From UBA2357 sp046295975 (GTDB lineage: Bacteria; Pseudomonadota; Gammaproteobacteria; Burkholderiales; Rhodocyclaceae): DNA of 64,000 nucleotides. The notes under the pieces are model-generated. The model searched no databases. It was given only the letters and a program-made list of their open reading frames with translations, and was not told the origin of the DNA. Shown here piece by piece: positions 33,215 through 41,388 of this stretch; within the stretch, counting starts at the first letter, position 1; each line of letters begins with the position of its first letter. Position numbers and translations under genes: made by a program. The stretch is taken from positions 1 through 64,000 of the forward strand of contig JBKBMG010000026.1 of NCBI GenBank assembly GCA_046295975.1, given 5' to 3'.

Positions 33215-33901
33215 ATGAACAGAGTCTTGCTGATCGATGACGACCTGGAGCTGAGCACAATGCTTGGCGAGTTTCTGGCGCGCGAGGGCTTCGACGCCGA
33301 GCTCGCTCATGACGGCGAGTCCGGTGTGAGCGCGGCGCTCGGGGGCGGCTTCGACATCGTCGTGGTCGATGTGATGATGCCGGGCATCAGCGGCATTGAA
33401 GCCTTGCGCCGGATCCGCATGCGCAGCGAGATTCCGGTGCTGATGCTGACTGCCCGCGGGGACGATGTCGATCGTGTGGTGGGGCTGGAACTGGGGGCCG
33501 ACGACTATGTGCCCAAGCCCTGCTCGCCGCGTGAACTGGTGGCGCGGCTACGCGCGATCCTGCGCCGTACCGTGGGCGGAAACGGCTTGGCGCCGGACGC
33601 GGCGTTCGAGGTCGGTGCGCTGGCGCTGTGGCCGCACAAGCGTCGGGCCGCCTGGCGGGGGGATGTGCTGCAACTGACGAGTACCGAGTTCAACCTGCTT
33701 GAGGCGCTGGTGCGGCGGGCGGGAAGCGTGGTGCCCAAAACGGAGCTGTCCGAGTTGGGCCTGGGGCGTCCGTTGGCACGTTTCGATCGCAGCATCGACG
33801 TGCACTTGTCGAGTATCCGGCAGAAGCTGGGGCGCTATGCCGATGGGCGCTCGCCGATCGAGACGGTGCGCGGCGTGGGTTATCAGTATGTGGCCGAATG
33901 A
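33215..33901 (+). CDS. OmpR-family response regulator with no adjacent kinase
   Basis: 228 residues. Receiver: VLLIDDDLELSTML, phospho-aspartate in DIVVVDVMMPGISGIEAL, lysine in DDYVPKPCSPRELV. Winged helix: STEFNLLEALVRRAGSVVPK and IDVHLSSIRQKLGR. ATG at 33200 is also in frame; 33215 (MNRVLLIDD) has GGTGAC upstream. Next downstream is a GGDEF-EAL protein, not a kinase. The closest kinase is at 26595-27878, whose own regulator is very similar, so cross-talk or a duplicated pair is likely. A -10-like TATCAT lies at 33172-33177. Confidence 0.92.
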   Translation: MNRVLLIDDDLELSTMLGEFLAREGFDAELAHDGESGVSAALGGGFDIVVVDVMMPGISGIEALRRIRMRSEIPVLMLTARGDDVDRVVGLELGADDYVPKPCSPRELVARLRAILRRTVGGNGLAPDAAFEVGALALWPHKRRAAWRGDVLQLTSTEFNLLEALVRRAGSVVPKTELSELGLGRPLARFDRSIDVHLSSIRQKLGRYADGRSPIETVRGVGYQYVAE

Positions 33902-34176
33902 GCGGTGCCCGCCGCGGTGTCGCGCCAAATGGAACCGGTCTGACTTCGGGGTGTCACGTTTTGTTACCACGAAAGTGATAGTCTTAGCGTTTTCGCCCAT
34001 GCATGGCATTCCGTGGCGCCTGCACCTGCACCTGCGCCCGTGCCGAGCGACTGCGGCGAAATCACGTTGCTGCGGCCGGCTTGGGTGCCCCGGAAGGGAA
34101 TGACGGCCACGCGAACGCGAGCCGCTGGATTCGGCGCCGCGCGTTCAGACCGCAAGCGGCGGGAACCTGGGAGGCC

Positions 34177-36687
34177 ATGCGCGTGCCGACTCGACAGTTC
34201 AGACGACAGAGCCCGACAGCCCCCGTGCCACGCGCAGGCCGGGGGCTGTGGGCGCTCGCCGTGGCGATGCTGCTTGTTTGGGCGGCATCGGCGTTAGCCG
34301 AACGCGGGGTGCTGCGGTTGCCACATGTGCTGGTACTGATGTCCTATCACCATGGCTACAGCTGGGAGGACCGGATACTGCAGGGGTTCGAGGAGTGGGG
34401 CGGACTCGAGGCGGACAAGCCAGTTTTCCACGTCGAGTGGATGGATACCAAACGTTACCCGGAGCAGGCGCACCGCGAGCGCTCCCGGCAGTTTCTCGAG
34501 GCCAAGTACCAAGGCAAGCGCTTCGACCTGATTGTTGCGGTCGACGACAACGCGCTGGAATTCGCGGTGCGTGACGAGACAATGTTCGCTGGTGTGCCGA
34601 TTGTGTTCAGTGGCATCAATGGCGATCCGGACGAGATCGTTGGCGCGCGTGGGCTTGCGACCGGCGTGGCCGAGCGCTTCGAGGTGGCTCGTACGGTGCA
34701 GGTCGCGCTGGCGCTGCATCCCGGCACGCGACGCTTGGTGTTTCTCACCGCGGCGGATGAGTCCGGTGCGGGTATGCGGCAAACGATTGGGCGCGAACTG
34801 GAGACCTTGGACCTCGTACCTGGGGGCGAACTGATCGTCGAGCACTGGGTGGTGCGTCACCTTGGCGAGATCCAGGCGCGTCTGCCGGATCTGCTCGAAG
34901 ATACCGTAGTGTTCGCGCTCGGTGCCGTGCCGGTCTCCGAGGGCGGGCGCAGCTTCGCGCCGGAGGAGTTGGTGGCCTTCGTCAGGGCGCGTACTCACCG
35001 GCCGGTGTATTCCGACCTGGATGCCACCGTGGGAAAGGGGGCGCTAGGGGGCTTTATGAACAGTGGGCTGGAGACCGGTCGGCTGATGGCCCATATGGCG
35101 CAGCGGGTGCTGGCCGGCCAGCCAGCTGACCGGATTCCGGTCGTTTATCAAGCGCCGGTCGCACTGGTATTCGATTACGCCGAGCTGTCGCGCTTTGGGG
35201 TGTCACTCGGACAATTGCCGCCGGGCAGCCAGGTGATCAACCGGCCAAAATCGATCTTCGACACGGAGTACCGGCGCTTCCTGGTCACGTTCTCCAGCGT
35301 CATCGCGATACTGGTGGTGGCGCTCATGGTCTTGTTGGTACGCAATCGCATCCAGGCTTCGCGCCAGGCGGCGTTGCACTATCAGGCCACTCACGACGAC
35401 CTGACCGGTCTGGCGAATCGTTCCTGGCTCAACGAGTATCTGGTCGCACTGCGCAACGCGCGTGTTCCGGCGGCCGCCGGTGATACCTTTCTGGTCTTGG
35501 TGATGATGGACCTCAACCGCTTCAAGCTGCTCAACGACACCCATGGGCATTCCTTTGGCGACGAGGTGTTGCTGGCGGTGGCCCGACGGCTCAGCGAGCA
35601 CATGGCGGGCAAGGGCGAGCTGGTGCGTTTCAGTGGTGACTCGTTTGTGATGACCTTCCGTGTGTTCGGCGAGGAGCGAATTGCTTCGATCCGCGAGCTG
35701 TGTGCCCGCATGCTGCTGGAACCGTTCCAGATGAGCGGACGATTCGTGCAGGTGTCTGCGGCCTTCGGGGTGAGTGCGATGCCGGTCAACGGGATCGAGC
35801 ACGAGCGCCTGTTGCGTGAGGCCGATACCGCAATGCACGAGGCCAAGCGAGCGCGTGGCAACCAGGTGGTGATGTTCGATCGCGACATCCATGACCGGGC
35901 GGTACGCCAGTTCCAGCTCGAGGCCAGCCTGCCCTCGGCGATCGACCAGGGGGCGCTGGAGGTGCACCTGCAGCCCATCGTCGACTTCGATCGGGGTGAG
36001 GTTGCCGGTTTTGAGGCGCTTGCGCGGTGGCAGCATGCCGAACTCGGCTGGGTGGCACCGTCCGAGTTCGTCCATGCGGCGACCGAGGCGGGCTGCATCC
36101 GGCAACTCACGATGTGTGTGCTGCGCACCGCATGCCGCGCTTTTGCGCCCTATGTTGAACGTTCTCAGGCTTATCTGGCGGTGAACGTGACGGTCAGCGA
36201 CCTGTACGCCGAAGAGTTCGCCGATCGCGTTGCCGGCATCCTTGCCACCGAGCGGGTTCCACCCGGCCGCCTGGTGCTCGAAGTCACCGAGGACATGCTG
36301 CTGGGCGACGTGACGCTGGTGACCCGGGCGCTTGCGCGTTTGCGTGGGCAGGGAGTGCGGGTGGCGATCGACGACTTTGGGACGGGCTATTCGTCGATGA
36401 GCTACCTGTCGAACTTCATGGTGAACATCATCAAGGTCGACCAGTCCTTCGTGCGCAACATCTTGTCCAGCGAATCGGACCAGAAGATCGTCAGTGCCAT
36501 TGTATCGATGGCGCGTGACCTTGAACTCGAGGTCGTCACAGAAGGCGTCGAGAACCATGAGCAGGCAATGCTGTTGCACCGGCTTGGCTGCGTACTTCTG
36601 CAGGGCTATGCCTTCGGTCGGCCCCGGCCACCTGGCGACTGGCTTGGCCGGGTCGGTGGCGTGGCGGAACCGGCGCGCATGCCCTGA
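34177..36687 (+). CDS. Periplasmic-binding-protein-like sensor with degenerate GGDEF and intact EAL
   Basis: 836 residues. Signal anchor LWALAVAMLLVWAASALA, then a ~320-residue periplasmic domain like ABC substrate-binding proteins (LMSYHHGYSWEDRILQGFEE; PIVFSGINGDPDEI), a second membrane helix (SSVIAILVVALMVLLV, ~374-389), a GGDEF domain whose site reads SGDSF near residue 485, and an EAL domain with FEALARW near 611 and DDFGTGYSSMSYL. The degenerate GGDEF cannot be a normal cyclase and may only bind GTP; the protein is most likely a c-di-GMP phosphodiesterase. ATG at 34177 has GGGAGG 3 nt upstream. About 275 bp before it (33902-34176) show no gene. Confidence 0.9.
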   Translation: MRVPTRQFRRQSPTAPVPRAGRGLWALAVAMLLVWAASALAERGVLRLPHVLVLMSYHHGYSWEDRILQGFEEWGGLEADKPVFHVEWMDTKRYPEQAHRERSRQFLEAKYQGKRFDLIVAVDDNALEFAVRDETMFAGVPIVFSGINGDPDEIVGARGLATGVAERFEVARTVQVALALHPGTRRLVFLTAADESGAGMRQTIGRELETLDLVPGGELIVEHWVVRHLGEIQARLPDLLEDTVVFALGAVPVSEGGRSFAPEELVAFVRARTHRPVYSDLDATVGKGALGGFMNSGLETGRLMAHMAQRVLAGQPADRIPVVYQAPVALVFDYAELSRFGVSLGQLPPGSQVINRPKSIFDTEYRRFLVTFSSVIAILVVALMVLLVRNRIQASRQAALHYQATHDDLTGLANRSWLNEYLVALRNARVPAAAGDTFLVLVMMDLNRFKLLNDTHGHSFGDEVLLAVARRLSEHMAGKGELVRFSGDSFVMTFRVFGEERIASIRELCARMLLEPFQMSGRFVQVSAAFGVSAMPVNGIEHERLLREADTAMHEAKRARGNQVVMFDRDIHDRAVRQFQLEASLPSAIDQGALEVHLQPIVDFDRGEVAGFEALARWQHAELGWVAPSEFVHAATEAGCIRQLTMCVLRTACRAFAPYVERSQAYLAVNVTVSDLYAEEFADRVAGILATERVPPGRLVLEVTEDMLLGDVTLVTRALARLRGQGVRVAIDDFGTGYSSMSYLSNFMVNIIKVDQSFVRNILSSESDQKIVSAIVSMARDLELEVVTEGVENHEQAMLLHRLGCVLLQGYAFGRPRPPGDWLGRVGGVAEPARMP

Positions 36688-36850
36688 GTGACGGGGCGGG
36701 CCGGGCCGGGGACATGGCTTCCTGGCCCGCCGCCCGCGGGGCCATCGTTCCAACTCGCACTGCGTGCGCGATCCCGTTACGATAGCGGGCAACGCATGCG
36801 CCGTACTGCGGGCCGCCCCGCCCGCGGTGTGCTTCAGGAACAGCCTTTTC

Positions 36851-37792
36851 ATGCTCAGCTTTCTTCAAGGTTTCGCCTTCGGTCTCTGGATTTCCTGCAT
36901 TCCATGGTTGATTGCGGCGCTGATCGAACCGCGTTGGGCGGTTCCCACCGAGCCGCCACGGCGCTGGCAAGGGGTGTTGCGCTACGCGGTGATTGCGCCG
37001 GGCATCGCCATGGTGAGCGGGCTGACCTCGCTTTGGGGGGGATGGGACGCGAGTCTGTTTGGCTGGCTCACGGGGCTTGCTGCAATTCCAATGGAGGTCG
37101 CGGTGGAGCGCGGATGGCGGCGCTGGCGACGCGCACGTGCCATCAGCGACGAGCACGCCGCGCGTGAGGCGGCTGCAAGGCGGGATCGTGAGGCCCGTGC
37201 GCAGCGCATGCGCGAGCGCAATCTGCGGGAGCTCGATCCGGCGCGCCCGCCGGCGGGCGCCGACGAGGTCGTACAGGCCTTGTGTTCGACCAAGTCGGCC
37301 CTGCTCGCGCTGCAGCGTGCGGACCTGGCGGTACAGGCGGACAGGCTGTACACCCGCTACGAGCATGTGCTGGCGGTGTTGCACGCGAAGTTCGATCCGC
37401 GCGAACTCGCTTTCCAGCGTGCGCAGGGGCTGGTTGTGGAAGTCAGCCGTGCGGCCATCGCGCGCCTGGACGCCACCGCCGGGGCCTTGGCAGGCATGGC
37501 CGGTATCGACGTCGATTACGTGAAGCACCGGCTGTTTGCGTCGGTGACCCATTTGCCGGCGGATGAGCGCCGGGCGCTGGAGCGGCGACTGGAACTGGTG
37601 GAGCAGGGTGAGCGCGCGGTGCGCGACATGCTCTCCGCCAACGAGGCTGCGCTCACCGCGCTGGACGATGCGGCAGTGGCGGTGTCCGGCGTGGAGACCG
37701 GCCGTCCGCAGGCGGCGCAGGCCGCCGATGAAGCTTTGGAAGAACTGCGGCGTTTTGCCGCGAATGCGGCACGCTACAGCCGCAGCACCTGA
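36851..37792 (+). CDS. Membrane protein encoded upstream of telA, unknown function
   Basis: 313 residues, not assigned to a named family. Two or three hydrophobic segments near the N-terminus (LQGFAFGLWISCIPWLIAAL; YAVIAPGIAMVSGLTSLWGG; LFGWLTGLAAIPMEVAVERG) precede a highly charged stretch with REARAQRMRERNLREL and a long helical, probably coiled-coil, cytoplasmic part. The ATG at 36851 starts the first helix. It is 17 nt from telA on the same strand, and TelA-type proteins commonly pair with such helical partners, so a joint role is likely. Confidence 0.72.
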   Translation: MLSFLQGFAFGLWISCIPWLIAALIEPRWAVPTEPPRRWQGVLRYAVIAPGIAMVSGLTSLWGGWDASLFGWLTGLAAIPMEVAVERGWRRWRRARAISDEHAAREAAARRDREARAQRMRERNLRELDPARPPAGADEVVQALCSTKSALLALQRADLAVQADRLYTRYEHVLAVLHAKFDPRELAFQRAQGLVVEVSRAAIARLDATAGALAGMAGIDVDYVKHRLFASVTHLPADERRALERRLELVEQGERAVRDMLSANEAALTALDDAAVAVSGVETGRPQAAQAADEALEELRRFAANAARYSRST

Positions 37793-37809
37793 TTGGAGTG
37801 AAGTGCAAC

Positions 37810-39036
37810 ATGAGTGCCGAATCCGTAAATTCTCCTTCCCCGGGGTTCAGCCTGTCGCTGCCGCCTGTGCAGGAAATCGAACGCACCATCGAGCCGACGC
37901 TGATGGAGGAGGTGAGCGCCGAGGATGCTGAACTGGCGGCGATGGCGGACGCCTTCGTGCGCGACGTGTTGGCCGGCGTATCCACTGACACCCCGCCGGC
38001 GCAGGCGCACCAGCAGCGTCAGGCGATCGACGGCATGGGTATCGAGGTGCAACGCCAGGCCGCACGCCGCAGTGCGATGCTGCAGCAGCCCATCCGCAAG
38101 CTGGCCCATCAGGGGGACGAAGGCGCGCCGGTGGCCAAGTCCCTGCTGGATCTGCGGGAGCACATGGACGCGCTTGACCCCCGCCGCCACGACTTCTCCG
38201 CCGGCGTGCTCGATCGCGCGCTGGCACTGATTCCCGGCATGCGCAGCAAGGTGCAGCGTTATTTCCGCAAGTTCGAGACGGCGCAGGAGGCGCTGGATGC
38301 GATCATCCGCAATCTCGAGTCGGGTGCGGAGATGTTGCGTCGCGACAACCTGACGCTTGCCGATGACCAGCAGATGCTGCGTGACGTGCTGACCCAACTC
38401 GCACGCCAGATCGAGCTGGGCAAGCTGATCGACCGGCGCCTGCTGGCCTCCGCCACGGCGCTGCCCGCCGACGCACCCCGCCGCGCGTTCATCGAGGAGG
38501 AGTTGCTGTTCCCACTGCGCCAACGGATCACCGACTTGCAGCAGCAACTCGCGGTCAGCCAGCAAGGCGTGCTGGCACTGGAAGTGGTGATCCGCAACAA
38601 CCGGGAGTTGATGCGTGGGGTGGACCGGGCGATCAACGTCACCGTGTCGGCACTCAACGTGGCGGTTACCGTCGCGCTGGCGCTGGCCAACCAGCGATTG
38701 GTGCTGGACCGGGTGGAGTCCTTGAACAAGACCACCTCGGACCTGATCGCCGGCACCGCCAAGGCCTTGCGCACCCAGGGGGTGGCGATCCAGACCCGCG
38801 CGGCTTCTACCACGCTGGACATGGCCCAGCTGGAATCGGCCTTCACCGACGTGATTGGCGCGATCGACGAGGTGTCGCGCTATCGCCGCGAGGCCTTGCC
38901 ACGCCTGGACGAGCAGATCGACCGGCTGGACGTGCTTGCGCGCAAGGGTGAGGAGGCGATCGCCCGTCTGGATGAGGGCAACGCCGCTCGCCCCGGGGTG
39001 ACGACGCTGGGCAGTGGTGGCGTTTCGGCCGGGTAG
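37810..39036 (+). CDS. telA: TelA-family toxic anion resistance protein
   Basis: 408 residues, soluble and almost wholly helical. Family segments include LDPRRHDFSAGVLDRALALI, VQRYFRKFETAQEALDAIIR, NLTLADDQQMLRDVLTQLAR and NVAVTVALALANQRLVLDRV. TelA proteins are linked to tellurite and antibiotic tolerance, but the mechanism is not established. An upstream GTG (37798) is possible; the ATG is preferred with GGAGTG about 10 nt away. A hairpin at 39071-39103 separates it from the convergent hsp20 gene. Confidence 0.88.
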   Translation: MSAESVNSPSPGFSLSLPPVQEIERTIEPTLMEEVSAEDAELAAMADAFVRDVLAGVSTDTPPAQAHQQRQAIDGMGIEVQRQAARRSAMLQQPIRKLAHQGDEGAPVAKSLLDLREHMDALDPRRHDFSAGVLDRALALIPGMRSKVQRYFRKFETAQEALDAIIRNLESGAEMLRRDNLTLADDQQMLRDVLTQLARQIELGKLIDRRLLASATALPADAPRRAFIEEELLFPLRQRITDLQQQLAVSQQGVLALEVVIRNNRELMRGVDRAINVTVSALNVAVTVALALANQRLVLDRVESLNKTTSDLIAGTAKALRTQGVAIQTRAASTTLDMAQLESAFTDVIGAIDEVSRYRREALPRLDEQIDRLDVLARKGEEAIARLDEGNAARPGVTTLGSGGVSAG

Positions 39037-39070
39037 TCTGACCCCGGCGGTGGAGTATGTGGGTGCAAGC

Positions 39071-39103
39071 GATTCCGCCGCCCCGGTTCGCAGCGGCGGA
39101 ATC
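39071..39103. terminator. Bidirectional hairpin between telA and hsp20
   Basis: An 11-bp perfect stem, GATTCCGCCGC (39071-39081) with GCGGCGGAATC (39093-39103), and an 11-nt loop, between two convergent genes. No U-tract follows on either strand, so termination strength is uncertain. Confidence 0.55.
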
Positions 39104-39144
39104 CATGACGCGGGCCGATCGGGCCGGAGGGCTGAGCGTCCGGT

Positions 39145-39564
39145 CTATTCGATGACGAGGCGCTTGGCCTGATCGGACGCTTTCTTCGGCAGGGTCAGTT
39201 CCAGCACTCCGTCGGTGAAGCGCGCTGCGGCGGCGTTTTCATCCACTTCCTGGCCAAGCTGGAAACTGCGCGACACCTTGCCGTAATAGCGCTCGGTACG
39301 CAGTACCCGTTCGCCGTCCTTGATTTCCTTTTCCTGCTTGCGTTCTGCGCTGATCGCGACGACCGGGCCGTCGATATGGACGTGGATGTCTTCCTTGCGG
39401 ATGCCGGGAAGTTCCGCGTGGATCTGGTAGTTGTCGGGATTTTCCTTGACGTCCACCCGCATTTGCGGCGATTCGGCGAGCGAGTTGCCACCAATATCGA
39501 CGGGGCGGACGAAGAAGCCCCGGAACAAATCCTCGAACGGGTCACGGCGGATGATGTTGCTCAT
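39145..39564 (-). CDS. Small heat-shock protein, Hsp20 family
   Basis: 139 residues. The alpha-crystallin domain spans most of the chain: MRVDVKENPDNYQIHAELPG, IRKEDIHVHIDGPVVAISAE, ERYYGKVSRSFQLG and FTDGVLELTLPKK. The C-terminus is LVIE, a degenerate form of the I-x-I oligomerisation tail. It holds unfolded proteins for refolding by other chaperones. AAGGAGAC precedes the ATG, and a sigma-32-like promoter lies ~83 bp upstream. Confidence 0.94.
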   Translation of the reverse strand: MSNIIRRDPFEDLFRGFFVRPVDIGGNSLAESPQMRVDVKENPDNYQIHAELPGIRKEDIHVHIDGPVVAISAERKQEKEIKDGERVLRTERYYGKVSRSFQLGQEVDENAAAARFTDGVLELTLPKKASDQAKRLVIE

Positions 39565-39646
39565 GATTCGTCTCCTTGCGATGGTGGTTGGATGCGCCTG
39601 GCGATCTGCCCGAGACCGGTGCGCACCGTGGCGGTTACCTGCATCG

Positions 39647-39675
39647 AATATAGGAACGGGACGCCGTATTTCAAG
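39647..39675 (-). promoter_or_regulatory. Sigma-32 type heat-shock promoter of hsp20
   Basis: On the minus strand CTTGAAA (39675-39669), a 14-bp spacer and CCTATATT (39654-39647) match the sigma-32 -35/-10 layout (CTTGAAA ... CCCATnT) well. Transcription would start near 39640, leaving a ~75-nt leader. It lies just beyond the nudB stop, so hsp20 can be expressed separately from that operon. Confidence 0.65.
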
Positions 39676-39691
39676 CCCCCAGGTTGCCGAC

Positions 39692-40177
39692 TTACCCGTT
39701 TCGGGGGGCTTCGGAAAACAGGGTCAGAATGGCGTCGCGATTGGTCCAGGAGGCGACCTCCCTGGCTGCCTGGGGGGCCGGCAGCCAGCGGAAGGCCCGG
39801 TGCTCGGAAGGCGACAGGAGCACTGGGCGGGCGTCCGGTACGCAGGCGCTGAAAACGTGCTCGAGGTTGTGGCTGGTGCCCGGCGGGTAGCGCCCGCGCC
39901 ATTCGGGGGGAATCTCGAAGCGCTGGCTGTGCCGCCAGTCGCGCAACGAGGCAGGCGGCAGAATGATGCCGGTTTCCTCGCGGACCTCGCGAATGGCGGT
40001 GTCGGCGGGGGCTTCTCCAGGCTCAAGGCTGCCGGTGACGGACTGCCAGAAACCCGTCGGCGCGCACCGCTCGAGCAGCAGCACCAGGTAGTCTGGCGTA
40101 TGGATGACGACGAGTACGGATTCGGGGCGTTTGAGTGGGGCGTCCGGCAGCCCGCTGTTACAAGGCTGAGGCGTCAC
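39692..40177 (-). CDS. nudB: Dihydroneopterin triphosphate diphosphatase, NudB-like Nudix hydrolase
   Basis: 161 residues. The Nudix box is GSLEPGEAPADTAIREVREE followed by TGI. FWQSVTGS before it and RYPPGTSHNLEHVF after it match NudB, which removes pyrophosphate from dihydroneopterin triphosphate in folate synthesis. The start is a GTG at 40177 that overlaps the stop of the barstar gene (GTGA), so it is translationally coupled. In many relatives nudB lies near aspS; here it is downstream of a ribonuclease-inhibitor pair. Confidence 0.85.
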   Translation of the reverse strand: MTPQPCNSGLPDAPLKRPESVLVVIHTPDYLVLLLERCAPTGFWQSVTGSLEPGEAPADTAIREVREETGIILPPASLRDWRHSQRFEIPPEWRGRYPPGTSHNLEHVFSACVPDARPVLLSPSEHRAFRWLPAPQAAREVASWTNRDAILTLFSEAPRNG

Positions 40178-40614
40178 AGGTTGCGCAGATGACTGATGCC
40201 GTTGCTGCCCAGGTCGACGAACACCCACATCGGCACGCCGGCTTCCGCCCATCCCCGCGCGGCTTGCTGAAGAATCCCCAGCGCAACGACGAAATCCGCC
40301 TCCGCCCTGCCGCGGAACAGGTCGGCATGCGCGAGCAGGAGCACGTAGCCGTCAGCCGGTAGCCACTCGAGGTCGCTCAGGCAGTCGGCAAGCGCGTCCC
40401 AATTGTGGCCGAACCAGTCCGGAAAGCGCAGCGCGCCGGCCATGCGGCCGAGAAAGTCATGCTTGTCGCTGCAGCCATCGAGGTCGATCGTTTCGAACCT
40501 CAGCCCCAGGCGTGCGGCGCTTGCGGAGAGCGCCACCGCACCGCCCGGGGGCAGGTGATAGACGCCACTGTTGGCAGTGGCACGCAGGCGTTGGTCGAGC
40601 AGATCGGGCGTCAT
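40174..40614 (-). CDS. Barstar-family ribonuclease inhibitor
   Basis: 146 residues, cytoplasmic. The barstar core is visible in LRFETIDLDGCSDKHDFLGR and FPDWFGHNWDALADCLSDLE; the second segment corresponds to the acidic helix that plugs the barnase active site. It would neutralise the ribonuclease encoded immediately upstream. ATG at 40614 overlaps the ribonuclease stop (ATGA), and its own stop overlaps the nudB start, so the three genes form a tightly coupled operon. Confidence 0.87.
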   Translation of the reverse strand: MTPDLLDQRLRATANSGVYHLPPGGAVALSASAARLGLRFETIDLDGCSDKHDFLGRMAGALRFPDWFGHNWDALADCLSDLEWLPADGYVLLLAHADLFRGRAEADFVVALGILQQAARGWAEAGVPMWVFVDLGSNGISHLRNL

Positions 40615-41033
40615 GGTGTGGGAACCTCGATACGGCGGAAACTGCGGTAGTGGTCTTCGGTGTAGTAGAACACCTCGGGCGGGTTGCCAGCGGTCACGAA
40701 GCGTCGCGCGCCGCGATTGCGCGCCCCCGGCGTAGGAACGGTGTATTCGCGGTAGTAGCCGCGGGGCTTCTGGGGCAGCAGACCTTCGCGGTTGAAGAAG
40801 GTGGTGCCGTCCTGACGGTAGGGAAAGGGGCCGCCCTGGCGAATCAGCGCGAGTGTGGCGACCGCCTCCGGTGGCAATCCGGCGAGCGGGCCGTTGCCAC
40901 GGTTCGTGGCGTCGGTCTCGCCACAGGCAACCGACAGGCATGCGACCACAAGCAGCAGAACGAAGGGGAGCGTCCTGCGCAAGCTGCGCAGCGCGGCGGA
41001 CCAGCCGGTACGGGCGATTGACATGAGGTGCAT
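40611..41033 (-). CDS. Exported barnase-type ribonuclease, probable lipoprotein
   Basis: About 140 residues. The signal region FVLLLVVACLSVACGE contains a lipobox, so the enzyme is probably exported and lipid-anchored, or secreted. The ribonuclease domain retains the catalytic set of barnase: Glu in GYYREYTVPTP, Arg in NRGARRFV and His in YYTEDHYRSFRRI. ATGs at 41033 and 41024 are both possible, with no clear ribosome-binding site. The gene lies 63 bp from a MITE that sits upstream and may separate it from its original promoter. Confidence 0.85.
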   Translation of the reverse strand: MHLMSIARTGWSAALRSLRRTLPFVLLLVVACLSVACGETDATNRGNGPLAGLPPEAVATLALIRQGGPFPYRQDGTTFFNREGLLPQKPRGYYREYTVPTPGARNRGARRFVTAGNPPEVFYYTEDHYRSFRRIEVPTP

Positions 41034-41095
41034 TGAGGGGATCAAGGGGTTTCGGGGGTGTAAGCGCTACGGAGCAGGGGTGGTGGTCGGTTCAA

Positions 41096-41330
41096 CCTAG
41101 AAACCTCAGTTGGACGTGTCCGAGTGTGCGTCTGGGGCGTCGTCTGGCAAGGCGCGACGACGCGGCATGGTTGTTCCCTGCAAGGAGGAGCAACGCAGCC
41201 AGGCGGCGCACCAGGCGTGCAATCGGGCGCGTAGCGGACTCACCCATTGGGTAACCGTAGTCGAAGCTGTGTCTCCCACGCTTTCTAAGGCACTCAAGAT
41301 CATGGAGAGCGGTCAACTGAGGTTTCTAGG
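41096..41330. mobile_element. 235-bp MITE-like element
   Basis: The terminal inverted repeats are 17 bp and perfect: CCTAGAAACCTCAGTTG (41096-41112) and its complement (41314-41330). A 5-bp direct repeat, TTCAA, flanks both ends (41091-41095 and 41331-41335), as expected of a target duplication. The interior has no convincing gene. Ends beginning CCTAGA with 5-bp duplications resemble IS1380-family elements such as ISEcp1, so a transposase of that family may mobilise it; this is an inference. It lies between the barnase gene and the REC-TPR gene. Confidence 0.85.
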
Positions 41331-41388
41331 TTCAAAGGCGGCGGATGGCTGTCAGGCGGGTAGCGGATCGGGCTCCGCGCGTCGCCGG

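Noticed and set aside
34177..36687. Active diguanylate cyclase assignment for the second GGDEF-EAL protein
   Set aside because: The site reads SGDSF, which removes residues needed for catalysis. Only the EAL site is intact.
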